From assembly GCF_907164915.1 (NCBI RefSeq), contig NC_061869.1, positions 15,539,125 through 15,603,124 of the forward strand: a stretch of 64,000 bases of DNA, written 5' to 3'. Source of the DNA: Impatiens glandulifera. Taxonomy: Eukaryota > Streptophyta > Magnoliopsida > Ericales > Balsaminaceae. This document shows, piece by piece, positions 18,785 through 30,784 of the stretch; the stretch's first letter is position 1, and every line of letters begins with the position of its first letter. The position numbers and the translations under genes are program-made. Under the pieces are notes generated by a model that was not told the origin of the DNA, did not search any database, and saw only the letters and a list, made by a program, of their open reading frames with translations.

Positions 18785-20335
18785 TGTTTTTGGGAAAAAC
18801 GACTTAGCGTCATTTCATTAAAAATTCTCAAAAACGGGAAAAAAAAACGAGTTTAAGAGATCATTCTAGACAGGCCTAGAATGAATTATTTGTTTATAAT
18901 GCTTTCAATTCTAGTGAGTTTAAAAAACGGTAAATTTCAGTTCCTGCAGATATTCCAGTTCTGCTCCGTGCTTGGAATTCTTCTCCACGTTCCCGCGAGG
19001 GCGCTGCAATCCGATACAATATCTTTCCATAACTCGTCAATGCTCCTGCGGGTTCTGTCATATACCCTTGCATTCCGTTCTTGCCAGATGTTATACACCA
19101 CTACTCCAAAGGCACACTTGAACACGCTTGTTGCAAATCTATTTCCCTTGGTTTTGAGTAGTGCTGCTTCTTTGATTTCATTCCATTCGCTCGGGAAACT
19201 GATCAGCTCCAGGCTTTTATAGAATCTGTCCCAAAGCTCCGAAGCAATACAGCATCTCCCGAATAGGTGATATATGGTTTCTTCATTTCCTATGCATAGA
19301 AGACAGCTCGCGTCCAGGATGTTCATATACTTACTGATACGATCACGAGTGCTGAGTCTTTCCCAGAAGGTGAGCCATATGATGAACTGGTGTCGAGGGA
19401 TAATCTTCGTTGACCATACAAGAGGAGCCCATTCTACTTTCTGCGCTTTTTCCCGGATTACCTCCCATATTTTCTTCAATACCAGCTTCCCATTGTCCTC
19501 AGCTTTCCATTCATGAATATTCGGTCTGTTGTGTAGTTGTATGTTACTTATATGATCAAGTATCCACTTTCCTTCTGGAATTCTTCTCAAGAGCAAGTTC
19601 CAATTCCCGTCTTTGATGTCTCTGATTTTCGCTTTTGCGCAGTCCCTTCTGATACGAGTATTTTGAAACTCCTCCTTGTCGATGATAGGCTGGTTTTCAA
19701 ACCAAGGGTCGTGCTAGAATAGAGTGCATTTCCCGTTCCCTAGTCGGATGTCATAAAGATCTGTAATATCGCTTATTAGTTTATTAATCTTTTTTAAAGA
19801 CCAGCTCATACCTTCGTGAATTTTGCAGGTCCAGATGCTGGTTTCGTGTTTCATAAATCTCGTATGCACCCATTTGATCCATAGTGACTCCTGATTGCGC
19901 TCCAAAGCCCACAGATACTTGAAGGTTAGAGCCTTGTTCCACTCGATACAGTTTTTCAAGTCAATGCCTCCTTCGTCCTTCGGTTTGCAGAGAGCGGTCC
20001 ATTTGACTTTTTTTCCTCCTCTTCCACTACTACCCTAGATAAAGTTTATCATCAGAGTGTCGAGTTCCTTCATTACTTTCTTCGGAATGACCATTTGTTG
20101 CGCCCAATAGCCAACTATGCCCATAACCACGGTTTTGATAAGTTCGATCCTCCCTGCATAAGAAAGTTTTTTCGTTGCCCAGCCAGATATCGTGTTTTTT
20201 ACCTTTTCAATCAGCGGCTTGCAGTGTGAGATCTCGATCTGCTTCGCAGTTAACGGAATTCCTAAGTACCTTATGGGAAAGCTGCCTTCCTTGATGCCCA
20301 TGATGTTGAAGATGTCCTTTACTATGTCATACATT
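18785..20335 (-). mobile_element. 5'-truncated L1-type LINE
   Basis: On the minus strand, from high to low coordinates: reverse-transcriptase C-terminal region (20334-20035; FPIRYLGIPLTAKQI, then GWATKKLSYAGRIELIKTV, the thumb region of plant L1 elements), linker (19959-19714) and an RT zinc-binding domain (19596-18937; WLTFWERLSTRDR...CLLC...HLFGRC). The 3' end has the plant LINE tail with CATTTCATTAAAAA in inverse. The frame is broken by stops between these pieces. Truncation is at 20335, where the 17-bp target duplication (18768-18784 and 20319-20335) abuts or overlaps the element. No catalytic YxDD is left, so it is inactive. Confidence 0.85.
18937..20334 (-). pseudogene. LINE ORF2 remnant: RT thumb and zf-RVT domain
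   Basis: Three open blocks (20334-20035, 19959-19714, 19596-18937) in a broken series. The last contains the zf-RVT signature with Cys-x2-Cys and His-x4-Cys-type ligands. The endonuclease, RT palm and ORF1 are absent. It belongs to the truncated LINE described for this interval. Confidence 0.8.
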
Positions 20336-20828
20336 ATTGAAAATCAATATAGGAAGAATATTGTTACCGTGTTCTCTTGTTTTTAGGTTAAGCAAAACAA
20401 AAATTTCGTGTTCTAATTTATTTATTCATGTGTATCTCCAAGGTCATAAATTGGTAATATAAAATCGAATAGTGTACTCAATCTCGGATGGGAATTTATT
20501 TTTTAATAACAAAATATTATTTCTCCATCTTTATTTTTCATCTTTAGTACTCTTTGATTTCTTCATCATTCTATATAATTTATAGTAGAATGTGTTATGT
20601 TTTTTTTTATCTTCGGGTAATGGAGTACCATCGAAGATTGAGTATTCAACGAATCAAGAATGAAGATAAAAACATAGATACCCATCGGGGTCGGATAGTA
20701 AATTGACAAGTTCAAATATGAGTAATTCACTACCCGACATGTAGGATACCCGTTGACATCCCCGAAGAATGTAATTTACAATTCATGTTTCTTATACAAA
20801 TAACTTAACTTAACATCCACTAGCTTCT
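20336..20828. other. AT-rich flank related to the GET3d 3' flank
   Basis: From about 20625 it matches 46525-46720 (CATCGAAGATTGAGTA, GACAAGTTCAAATATGAG, GAATGTAATTTACAATTCATG). It is the outer 3' flank of the broken GET3d copy, interrupted by the copia element. No gene. Confidence 0.6.
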
Positions 20829-21187
20829 TATGGAGCCCACACTTATAATAAACTCTACATTGTTAATTAGAGTTTATTGGGTTTTCTTTTTTTGGTTTTG
20901 GGCTTGGGCCTGACCAAAGTTATTTAGGTTTATTACCTGAATGTTTACCCTATAAATATGTGATTATTAAGGGTTTACATTGAGAAGACATAATTCTAGA
21001 GAGATAAAGTGTGAGGCAAAAACTCAGTATTCCTTCTTCTTCTTCATAGTAAATCTGATGGTGGCTGAAGTGGATGTAGCTCAATTTGAGTGAACCACTA
21101 TAAATCTGTGTGTTCTTGTGTTCTTCTTTTTTGTGTTTTTACAGATTGTTTTCAAGCAGGTCGGATTTGGGAGATAAAATCCTAACA
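20829..21187 (+). repeat. 5' LTR of copia element 1 (left edge trimmed)
   Basis: Matches 25188-25555 from ATGGAGCC onward and ends CTAACA. The first bases TGTTGAGTA present in the 3' LTR are absent. It contains TATAAATATG (about 20952) as a likely promoter box. Confidence 0.88.
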
Positions 21188-21230
21188 ACTAGTATTAGAG
21201 CAGCTAGGCTAGATCTGAGCATTGTAAACA

Positions 21231-24200
21231 ATGGTAAGTGAAAACAGTATAGAACATGGGATTGAAAGATTTGATGGGACAGATTATGCCTTCTAGAGAA
21301 TGCAGATGGAAGATTATCTCTATGGAAAGAAGCTTCATGTTCCTTTGAGTGAGAAACTAGAGAAGATGGATAAAACTGAATGGAAACTCCTTGATAGACA
21401 AGTTTTAGGAGTTGTCCGATTGACGCTAGCCAAGAAAGTTGCTCACAATGTAGCAAAGGAGAAGACCACCATGGGTCTGATGAAAGTTCTTTCTGATATG
21501 TATGAGAAACCATCTGCTAATAACAAATACACTTAATGAAAATACTTTTTTACTTAAAAATGGTTGATGGTACTTCTGTCACTACTCATTTGGATGAATT
21601 CAATACAATTGTGAATCAATTGCTATCTGTTGAGATTGATTTTGGGGATGAAATTAGTGCCCTAATTTTGTTAGCATCTCTACCAAATAGTTGGGAACCT
21701 ATGAGGGCATTAATTAGTAATTCAGTTGGAAATGCTAAACTGAAATTTGTTGAAGTTAGAGATCGTATTCTTGCTGAAGAGGTTTGTAAAATTGATTCTG
21801 GTGAAACATTCAAAGGTTCTGCTCTGAATGTGGAAAACAGGGGAAGAGGTAATGATCGAAATTTCAACCGAGGTAAGAGCAGATCTATGTCAAGGAATAG
21901 GAGGAGTCAGTCCAAGTCTGGACGGACATTTGAGTACTGGAATTGTGGTAAACATGGTCATTTAAAAAGGAACTGTAAAGCACCGAAGAAAAATGGTGAT
22001 GATAAAAATGATGCAGCCAACGTTGTTACAGAATCTGTCATAGATGCGTTACTTCTGTCTGTTGATAGCCCGATAGATTCATGGGTTTTGGATTCAGGAG
22101 CGTCTTTTCACACCACTGCCCACAAAGAATTAATGGAGAATTATGTGGCTGGAAACTGTGGGAAAGTTTATCTCGCAGATGGTGAACCACTAGATATTAT
22201 TGGCATGGGGACATCAAATTAAAGATGGCAAATGGTTATGTTTGGAAGATTAATAAGGTGAGACATATTCCAAGTTTAATGCGCAATTTGATCTCTGTTA
22301 CACAACTTGATGAAGAAGGTCACAATTTCAGTTGTACAAATGGTGCATGGAAGGTGACTAAAGGAGCAATAGTTGTTGCTCGAGGTCACAAAACTGGAAC
22401 GTTATACACGACTTCAACTTGCAGAGAATCAGTTGCTGCTGTAGTTGATGAGTTGAAGAATAGTGAGCTGTGGCATTGCAGGTTGGGCCATATGAGCGAA
22501 AAAGGGATGAAAATTCTTTTGAAGAATGGCAGATTCCAGAACCGAAGTCTGTTGAACATCAGTTACGTGAAGCCTGCATTCTTGGAAAACAGAAACGGAT
22601 GAGTTTCTTAAAAATTGGGAAGGAGCTCAAGAAAGAAGGGCTAGAGTTGGTACATACTGATGTGTGGGGACCTGCACCTTTATCTTCTATTGGCGGATCA
22701 CAATACTACGTGACATTTATAGATGATTCGACAAGAAAGGTATGGGTATATTTTATGAAGCACAAGTCTAAAGTATTTTCTATTTTCAAGAAATGGAAGG
22801 CTTTGGTTGAAAATGAAACAAATTAGAAAGTTAAGTATTTGAGATCCGACAATGGAGGTGAATATATCAATTGATATTTCAAAGAGTATTGTGTTGTGAA
22901 TAACATCAGTATGGTGAAGACTGTTCCCCGAATGTCTCAAGAGAATGGAGTAGCTGAACAAATGAATCGAACATTGAACGAGCGTGCTAGAAGCATGAGA
23001 TTGCATGCAGGGCTGCCTAAAACCTTCTGGGCGTTAGCTATTAATACTGCTGCTTATTTGATAAATAGGGGACCCTCTGTTCCTCTTGAATTCAGAATTC
23101 CTGAAGAAGCTTGGAGCAATAAAAAGGTAAACCTTTCTTATTTGAAAATGTTTGGTTGTTTATCATATGTTCATATTAATGAATGTGATAGGAGCAAGCT
23201 TGATCCAAAGTCTAATAAATGTTTTTTCATTGGTTTTGGTGATATCGAGTTTGATTATCGTTTCTGGGATAATCAAAATCGGAAGATCATTCGTAGCATA
23301 AATGTTATCTTCAATGAACATGTTCTCTACAAAGATTGTGTTGGGAAGACATCAAATGGTGATTCAAAGTTGGAAGAGACTGATACAGTCGATTTGAGAG
23401 AATTTTCAGCTGAATATATACCGGTTGTCGAAGAAGAACAATGTGTTGTTGAAGATTAAATCGTTGAGAACGTGGCCCCAGAGGTAAATCAGCAAACACC
23501 GGTTATATAGTTGAGAAGATCATCAAGGAATCGAAAACCAGTTGAGAGGTGGTCTCCATCTCTGAACTATATCTTGTTGACAGATAGAGGTGAACCTGAA
23601 TGTTATGAGCAAGCAATACAATCTGATGAATCAATTAAGTGGGAGTCTGTTATGAAAGATGAGATGGATTCTTTGATGTTGAATCAGACTTGGGCTACCA
23701 AAGGGAAATAAAGCACTTCACAACAAATGGATCTTCATGATTAAATAAGAACATGATAAAACCATGAGCTACAAGGCAAGGTTGGTTGTGAAAAGATTTT
23801 AACAGAAAGAAGGTATTGACTACAATGAAATCTTCTCTCCAGTAGTTAAATTGATGACAATCAGAAATATTTTGAGTTTGGTTGTGAAAGAAGACCTTCA
23901 TCTTCAACAAATGGATGTCAAAACTGCTTTTCTTCATGGTGATTTAGATGAAGAGATTTATATGCGACAACCAGAAGGATTTGAAATCAAAGGAAAAGAT
24001 GAGCTTGTGTGTAAGATTCAGAAGAGACTGTATGGTTTGAAATAGGCTCCAAGGCAATGGTACAAGAAGTTCGATAGATTCATGAAAAGTAACAATTTTC
24101 TAAGGCGTGAAGCTGATCATTGTTGTTATATCAAGAGATTTGATAAATCGTACATTATCCTGCTCCTCTACGTTGATGACATGTTGATTGCTGGAGCAAG

Positions 24201-25125
24201 CTTGTATGAGATTAAAAAGCTCAAGAAAGAGTTGTCTGAAAAGTTTGCAATGAAGGATTTAGGTGCTGCTAAACAAATCCTTGGGATGAGAATTTTCAGG
24301 GATGAAGAAGTTCTCAAGCTTTCACAAGAAGAATATGTGAAGAAAGTTCTTAGCAGGTTCAACTTGTATGATGTAAAACCAGTTACTACCCCCTTAGCTA
24401 GTCACTTCAGACTATCTAAAGATCAATCGCGTTCAACAGAGGAGGAGAAAAACTACATGGCCACTGTTCCGTATGCCTCTACCATTGGTTGTATTATGTA
24501 TGCGATAGTTTGCATAAGACCAGACATAGAACATGTAGTGGGAGTTGTTAGCAGATTCATGAGCAACCCGGGTAGACAACATTGGGAAGCAGTAAAGTGG
24601 ATACTACGATACTTAAGAGGAAGTACGGGTCTCGCTTTGTGTTTTCGAAAGTCTAATATGGGTTTGGAAGGATATGTTGATGCTGACAATGGTGGTGATG
24701 TTGATAGTAGGAAGAGCACAACATGTTACATTTATACTCTGGGAGGTACTGCAATCAGTTGGGTTTCAAAATTACAGAAGATTGTTGCTCTTTCTAGTTG
24801 TGAGACAGAGTATGTTGTTGTGACAGAAGCTGGTAAGGAAATGATGTGGTTACAACCCTTTTTGCGAGAATTGGGTCAAGACTACGAGGGAAGTGTGTTG
24901 CGATACGACAGTCAGAGTGCCATTCATTTGGCAAAGAATCCTGTTTATCATGGCAGGACGAAGCATATACATGTTCGTTATCATTTCATCTGGTCAGCTT
25001 TAGAAGATGGAGTATTAGCTCTTGAGAAGATTCCCGGGAGTGATAATCCAGCTGATATGTTGACGAAAGCTGTGACAAATGAGAAACTGAAGTTGTGTGC
25101 AACTTCAGTTGGTCTTCTTCGTTAA
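21231..25125 (+). pseudogene. Copia gag-pol remnant
   Basis: ATG at 21231, then an in-frame TAG at 21294. The gag continues with a zinc knuckle whose first Cys is Tyr (YWNCGKHGHLKRNC). Protease has WVLDSGASFHTT, the pre-integrase has LWHCRLGHMSEKG, integrase follows about 22610-23100, the RT core includes LLLYVDDMLIAG (about 24160) and RNase H is at about 24640-25060 (TKHIHVRYHF near the end). Several frameshifts and stops (21534, 22220, 22600, 22825, 23458, 24045) make it inactive. Confidence 0.85.
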
Positions 25126-25187
25126 GACACCGAATGGAAAGCCACTACCGATCGAGAGATGATGAAGTTAGTCTCCAAGTGGGAGAT

Positions 25188-25555
25188 TGTTGAGTAATGG
25201 AGCCTACACTTATAATAAACTCTACATTGTTAATTAGAGTTTATTGGGTTTTCTTTTTTTGGTTTTGGCCTTGAGCCTGACCAAAGTTATTTAGGTTTAT
25301 TACCTGAATATTTACCCTATAAATATGTGATTATTAAGGGTTTACATTGAGGAGACATAATTCTAGAGAGATAAAGTGTGAGGCAAAAACTCTGTATTCC
25401 TTCTTCTTCTTCATAGTAAATCTGGTGGTGGCTGAAGTGGATGTAGCTCAATTTGAGTGAACCACTATAAATCTGTGTGTTCTTGTGTTCTTCTTTCTTG
25501 TGTTTGTACAGATTGTTTTCAAGCAGGTCGGATTTGGGAGATAAAAATTCTAACA
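25188..25555 (+). repeat. 3' LTR of copia element 1
   Basis: Starts TGTTGAGTAATGG and ends TCTAACA. It is highly similar to 20829-21187 with scattered substitutions, followed by GAATA (likely target duplication). Confidence 0.9.
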
Positions 25556-26526
25556 GAATAATGAGGGATAAATAACTAGTAAAAAATGGTACTTTTAACT
25601 ATGGATTTACTGTCACTAAATCATATTATTTATCGTCGGTAAAAGGACAACCCCTCTTTGATCCTTGCCTCCACAAGAAACTCTGGTCTTCCTTTATACT
25701 GCAACAGTCACAACAACAAAAAGGGCTACATTAGTCTTTTTTTTTTTCCTTTTGAAAGGTAGATAACCTTTCTTGTTAGACCTAGATCATTCAAAATATA
25801 TATCATCTAAAAAAGTTTAATATATACTATTTACTCGAACTGTTATAATTAATAAAAAGAAAAGAAAACACGAGAAAACAAGTAGGAACGAACCTTCAAC
25901 CTGCATTCAAAAATAAAAGCAATCTAACCATTAAGCAACACTCTTAGTGAGAATTCCACAAGTATGTGCCGACCTAAAACCCTCATAATTTATACCACTA
26001 TAAAAGGGTGTGTCTTTATATGCGAAAGTCATTTTCTCAATTGGGTGATGATGCGTTTATGCCAGCCTCCTTAACCGATAAAGCGAAGATAATGAATTAA
26101 GATCATGAAATGAGGGTGTCATATATGATAAAAGCACTCCCTTGATGAACTCTCAATTTGTTATAGTATACTTTTTATTTGTACTCAATTCATAATTAGT
26201 ATGAGTTAGAGTTCAATTTAAATCCAATATATATTTGTAAATGCACTTAACCATAGTTTTATTTCACCCATAATGTTTGTGTTAGTTATAAGTCACCAAA
26301 AAAAGAATTAATTTATTACTACAATTTCTTTGCTACAGAGGATTATTTAATAGAGTTCTTATTTACGTCTAAGGAGTAATATATTGTATTAAAAATAACT
26401 TTTTATATAAGTAGATTAGGGAATGTATATCTGTAAACCTCTATAAAAAAAGACAATTAATACTCCATAAAAATATATTTATATACTAATTAATCAAAAT
26501 AAAGAGTATTAAGATTCTAAGTACCT
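25556..26526. other. 3' flank of broken GET3d copy
   Basis: Collinear with 46720-47700 (and 41270-42128). About 25640-25705 holds, on the minus strand, a decayed duplicate of the last GET3d exon (QYKGRPEFLVEA). The rest is AT-rich with no gene. Confidence 0.65.
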
Positions 26527-26964
26527 TCAAGGCTTTAGGGTGATAACAAGGCTTCTTCCTAAGAACTTAGCACCAGCGACCTTCCTAAGATAATGCGTCT
26601 TTGATCCCCTACATCCACAAGCAACTCTGATCTTCCTCTATACTGATATCAATATTATGTGCTCTTAGTAGTCTTTATTTGCGAAAATCCTTATCCTTTT
26701 TAATTCAAATCAACTAAAATACCTCTTTTCTAACATTTTAAAAAAACATTGATATTTTTAGTTGTTTAATCATAAATAATACACCTTGAATCAAACAAGA
26801 TTCCTTTTTCCAAAAAAATCAATTTATTTCAAAAAGAAATAAAAAAATAAAGGCCCTACATCAAACAAGCTCCTAGAGCTCTCACAAATTTACAAGTTAG
26901 ATTAGTCAACATAATTTGTGTGTTCTATAAGATATTAACGAGATGCAGACAAAAAAAAACTTAC

Positions 26965-27468
26965 TATTGAGAATTTTGAAACGAATAATACTTTTATACT
27001 GTAATCAATTGACGTGAGATGGGTAAATGCACAGATTATTCAAATCTAAAATAGAAGATCAAGCACACAATAAAACAATACTAAATTTATGCGGAAAATC
27101 CTCTCAACCTAGAGGGTAAAAACCACGGGACTAACTCACAAATTTCACTATAAACAAAAACGGATACAAATGTTCTTTTCAACTTTAAACCCAAAGTTAA
27201 GGTATACAAACAGAGAAAAACCAATTTCATTTACACCCAAGCTAGTCTAGATATAAGACAACAAAAAATTGGAACCTGAAGGTGATAAATGTAAGGAGAT
27301 TGCTACTGCCTCCTTCTCTTCTTCTTCTTCTTCTATTTCTTCTTCTCTATTTCTTCTATTCTTAACAGAATGTTATCTCTCTAGCACTGATATAATGACC
27401 ACCATTCTTAGGATTTGTAGTGATTGTTTAATTAAATACCTAATTGGGATGAACCCAAAGGCCCAACA
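26965..27468 (-). repeat. 3' LTR of copia element 2
   Basis: Left-hand copy, ending GGCCCAACA. Pairs with 34031-34523, with scattered substitutions and small indels. Confidence 0.88.
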
Positions 27469-28301
27469 ATCTCTCCCTCCAGTCCAAAGAGAGAGGCACA
27501 CTGATCTTCAAGTCATCACTTGGAATTCATGCCGACAAGCCGACACAAAGCTCAAGCTTGTCTTTTGGAACAATATTCGTAAACATGTCGACGAGTTCTT
27601 ATCCGTGTGGATTTTCTTCAGTTTCATCTGTTGGTTTCTATTACATCTCTTAACAAATGAAATCTCACAACAATATGTTTAGTTTTAAAATAATATGTAG
27701 CATTCTTGCTCAAATCTATGGCATTCTAACTATCACATAAAACAATTGCATCTTTTGTTGCATACCAAGTTCCAAGAGAAATCTAATCACCCACAATAAC
27801 TCTTTACCAACTTCAGTTTTTGCAATGTATTCTTCTTCTGTTGTTGACAAAGCCACACATTTCTGCAACTTGGATTACCATGACAAAACTCCCCCTACAA
27901 AAGTAAACACATAACCCGAAATGAATTTTTTTATGATCCAAATCTCTAGCCATATCAGCATCTGTGTAACTTTCTACCACAGTTTCACCATTTTCAATAC
28001 TCAAACAAAAATTAAAAGTGCCTCTTAGATATCTAAGAATCCACTTCACTACTTCCCAATGTGGTTTTCCTAGATTATAGGATAATCTACTTACCACACC
28101 GACTGCATGCGCTATATCTGACATAGTGAAAACCATTGCATACATCAAATTCCCTATAGTTGAGGAATATGACACACTTGACATTTCATCATTTTCTTTC
28201 TCTATTGATGGACACATCTTCTTGTTCAATTTCAAATGGTTACGAAGTGGACAACTTACTTCCTTTGCTCCTTGAATGTTGAATCTCTCAAGCACCCTTT
28301 C

Positions 28302-28317
28302 AATGTACTTTTCTTGT
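28302..28317. repeat. Target-site duplication of nested LINE, left copy
   Basis: AATGTACTTTTCTTGT, versus AATATACTTCTCTTGT at 30785-30800 (14 of 16 match). Both encode the same RT segment of the copia element on the minus strand. Confidence 0.8.
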
Positions 28318-30784
28318 ATAAAGTACAAACAACATTGCACAACCGTGGAAACCCTATGAGAGAATTACATCAGAATCACGATCGTCGGTACATCTGGAAT
28401 GTCTGGCACGTTCGGCACAATTGGCACGATCAGCACGGTCGGCATGTTTGACACGTTCAACACAATCAGAATGGTTGAAATTCGCTTGTTTGATTTGGTC
28501 GTAGGTTACGAGAAATGTGGTCGGAGTCACAATCGTCGGCACATTCGACACGATCGATATAATAGGCACGTCCGGTACGTTCGTCTAGAAATTGTTCACT
28601 TGTGTCACAAATATTAGGTAGGGAAATTATAAATACAGTCGCTAGGTTGTTTGAGAACAAGTCTAGGGTTGTGATTTCTCTAGGTCATCGATTGATTTCA
28701 CTTCTTAGGTCGTTGGGTTATGAAACAGGGTCACTAGTTCGCTAGTCTACGGTCATTCATGGTCATAGATTTTTTTTCGGTTGTAAGTAAATTGGGTTTT
28801 GTTAAGTTGTTTGCATTCTTAATTTCCTGCATTCCAGTTCTTCTTCTAAGATGGGGAGAAAGAATAGGAATAAGGCAAAAAAAAGTGTATGACTTCGTGG
28901 ATATTGATTTAAGTAAGAAAACGATAGATGAAACAGGGAAAACACAAATTTCTAAGAAACTAGAAATGAAGAAACAGAGCTCTCAGAAGATTGAGGAACA
29001 AATGCAGAATGAAACTGAAAGTTTGAAGTCTAAAATAAAAAATGATGAAATATGGAAGGGTGGATACAACGAAAGGCAAATATCTACGGACTCAATAATC
29101 AAATTACGACATTGTTGTTCCAAACAAAGAAATGATAGATTCTATTTATTAGGAAAAAACACAGCAAACCACTATCCAACTCAATATTCACTATCTTCAA
29201 GATGGAACTTACTAAAACAAGAGGAATACAAGAAGATAGTTAGCTGGTCTATGTAAACAATGAGGGAGCTTATGAAGTACCCCAAAACCAAGACCTATAC
29301 TATCATAAGTAATTCCAGTTGGAAAGTGAATGAAGTCTAGAAGAAAAATTCAAGAAAGAAATATGAAATGGGGAGAAATATAAAGACAAAACTTACTTGG
29401 GAAATATTTAACCAAAAGTTGAGATTCTTAAATCCCTATTATAATTTAAATTACTTGTTGAAGTGGAGAAAAATGCATTAAAGAATAGAAAAATGTAGTT
29501 GGGAACTACATAGGTATGAATCGTGTATTTTTCCCAAACATTATGGATGTTTTACTAAAACAATGGGAGCATATGTGAATGAAAAAAGCATCAGCAAATA
29601 TCCCTGATCTCTATTTCTTGAAATTCAAGAAAGGAACAAATTTTGAAAATATTCTGAAGTTGGGACACACATATGTTGGGTCAAACTATATTAAGCTGGA
29701 AAAATAGTCTGAAGGTATGAACCTACTTAGCAAACCGAAAGAAACATCTCAAATTTGGTTCAAACTAAGGAACATTCCAACCCATATGTATAACATAGAA
29801 GCACTTAGCCATTTCGCTAGTCTCTTAGGAAAACCATTATATATGGACTCAATAACGGAGGAAAGAGAACACATAAGATATGCTAGGATAAACATTGAAG
29901 TGCATCATAGAAGCACTTTACTAGCAAACATGACAATAGTTGATAGAAGAGGAAAACCCACAAACATGAATATTATGTATGAATGGAGGCCAAACAAATG
30001 TACGTTCTGCAATACTTTTGAACATCCTAGTAATAAATGTGAAAAAGAAAATGAAGAACAGAAGGAAAAGCTAAAAGTTCAGGAGCAAAATGAGGAAGCT
30101 GAAACTGGAGAATCAGACAATCAGAATGAGGAAGCTAAAGATGGAAATACAGATGATGGGAATGATAAAGAATCAAAGAAAATGAAAGATGAAAAATTAG
30201 AGAAAGAAGAAGATGAAGAGTCAGAGGAAGAAAAAGAGGAAGAATTAAAGAAAGGAAGTGATAAGAAGGAAGTGGATGATAGTGAAGAGGAAACTTTGAA
30301 AGTAGACCGAAACAATTCAAACAAAAATGAAGAAAAGGAATGTGAAGGTAAATGTGAAATTCCTAAAATACTGAAACATAATTCCTTTTATCAGATTAGT
30401 GTTGGCTCCTCTAAAGCAAAATTGATCCAAGGGAATGAAGTCAATGCTCACAAACAATCATCATCAAATGCAACAGTTCAATTACCAATAAAAAAGTATA
30501 GAGCCAAACAAGTGATTAGAAAAAGTAGGTGGGCTGCGAGAGCAGCAGATTGGGATCCGAAAGTAGTGGAAATGATATTGGCTACATTGAACAAGAATGT
30601 TAAGTAGTATGATTGGTATGTTTTAGTTGTTTGTAATCTCTGTTTTTTTGTTTGTTTTTAATTAGATACTTTAAGGTTGTTTGATTTTTTTAATCAAAGC
30701 TAGAGTTTGTCTAACTTTGATAATTGAATCTTTCTCCCACTTTTGGGTTCTTAATGAAATGGCGTTAAACTATTTTCCCAAAAA
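28318..30784 (+). mobile_element. ORF1-only LINE derivative inserted in copia element 2
   Basis: 2.47 kb, flanked by a 16-bp target duplication (28302-28317 / 30785-30800) and ending in the plant LINE tail (TTCTTAATGAAATGGCG, then an A-run). It has a leader rich in GGCACGATCGGCACG-like repeats (28380-28590), an ORF1-type gene (28851-30607) and then directly the 3' tail, with no endonuclease or reverse transcriptase in between. It must have been mobilised by enzymes supplied in trans. Confidence 0.82.
28851..30607 (+). pseudogene. LINE ORF1 (DUF4283/CCHC gag-like) with frameshifts
   Basis: Starts ATGGGGAGAAAGAATAGG, shifts frame in an A8 run near 28880, stays open to 29256, then is broken to about 29710. 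It is open again 29717-30607 with the DUF4283 signature (WFKLRNIPTHMYNIEALSHF, LGKPLYMDSIT) and one zinc knuckle (CTFCNTFEHPSNKC). A very acidic Glu/Lys/Asp stretch and a basic tail (KKYRAKQVIRKSRWAARA) follow. ORF1 proteins bind LINE RNA. The open part is unusually long for such a relic. Confidence 0.75.

Larger units (their letters stand above)
20829..25555 (+). mobile_element. Ty1/copia LTR retrotransposon (Tork/Tnt1-like), decayed
   Basis: Two LTRs of about 360 bp bracket a gag-protease-integrase-RT-RNase H order on +, which defines copia. A degenerate initiator-Met tRNA primer site (ACTAGTATTAGAGCAGC, compare TGGTATCAGAGC) follows the 5' LTR, and a purine tract AAGTGGGAGAT precedes the 3' LTR. 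By comparison with the GET3d 3' flank at about 46715, the insertion duplicated GAAT(A/C). The left copy and the first 10 bp of the 5' LTR are lost. Confidence 0.88.

Noticed and set aside
28380..28590. GGCACGATCGGCACG-like repeats as a separate satellite or promoter array
   Set aside because: They lie within the borders of the LINE and are best read as its leader. Units are too irregular for a satellite call.
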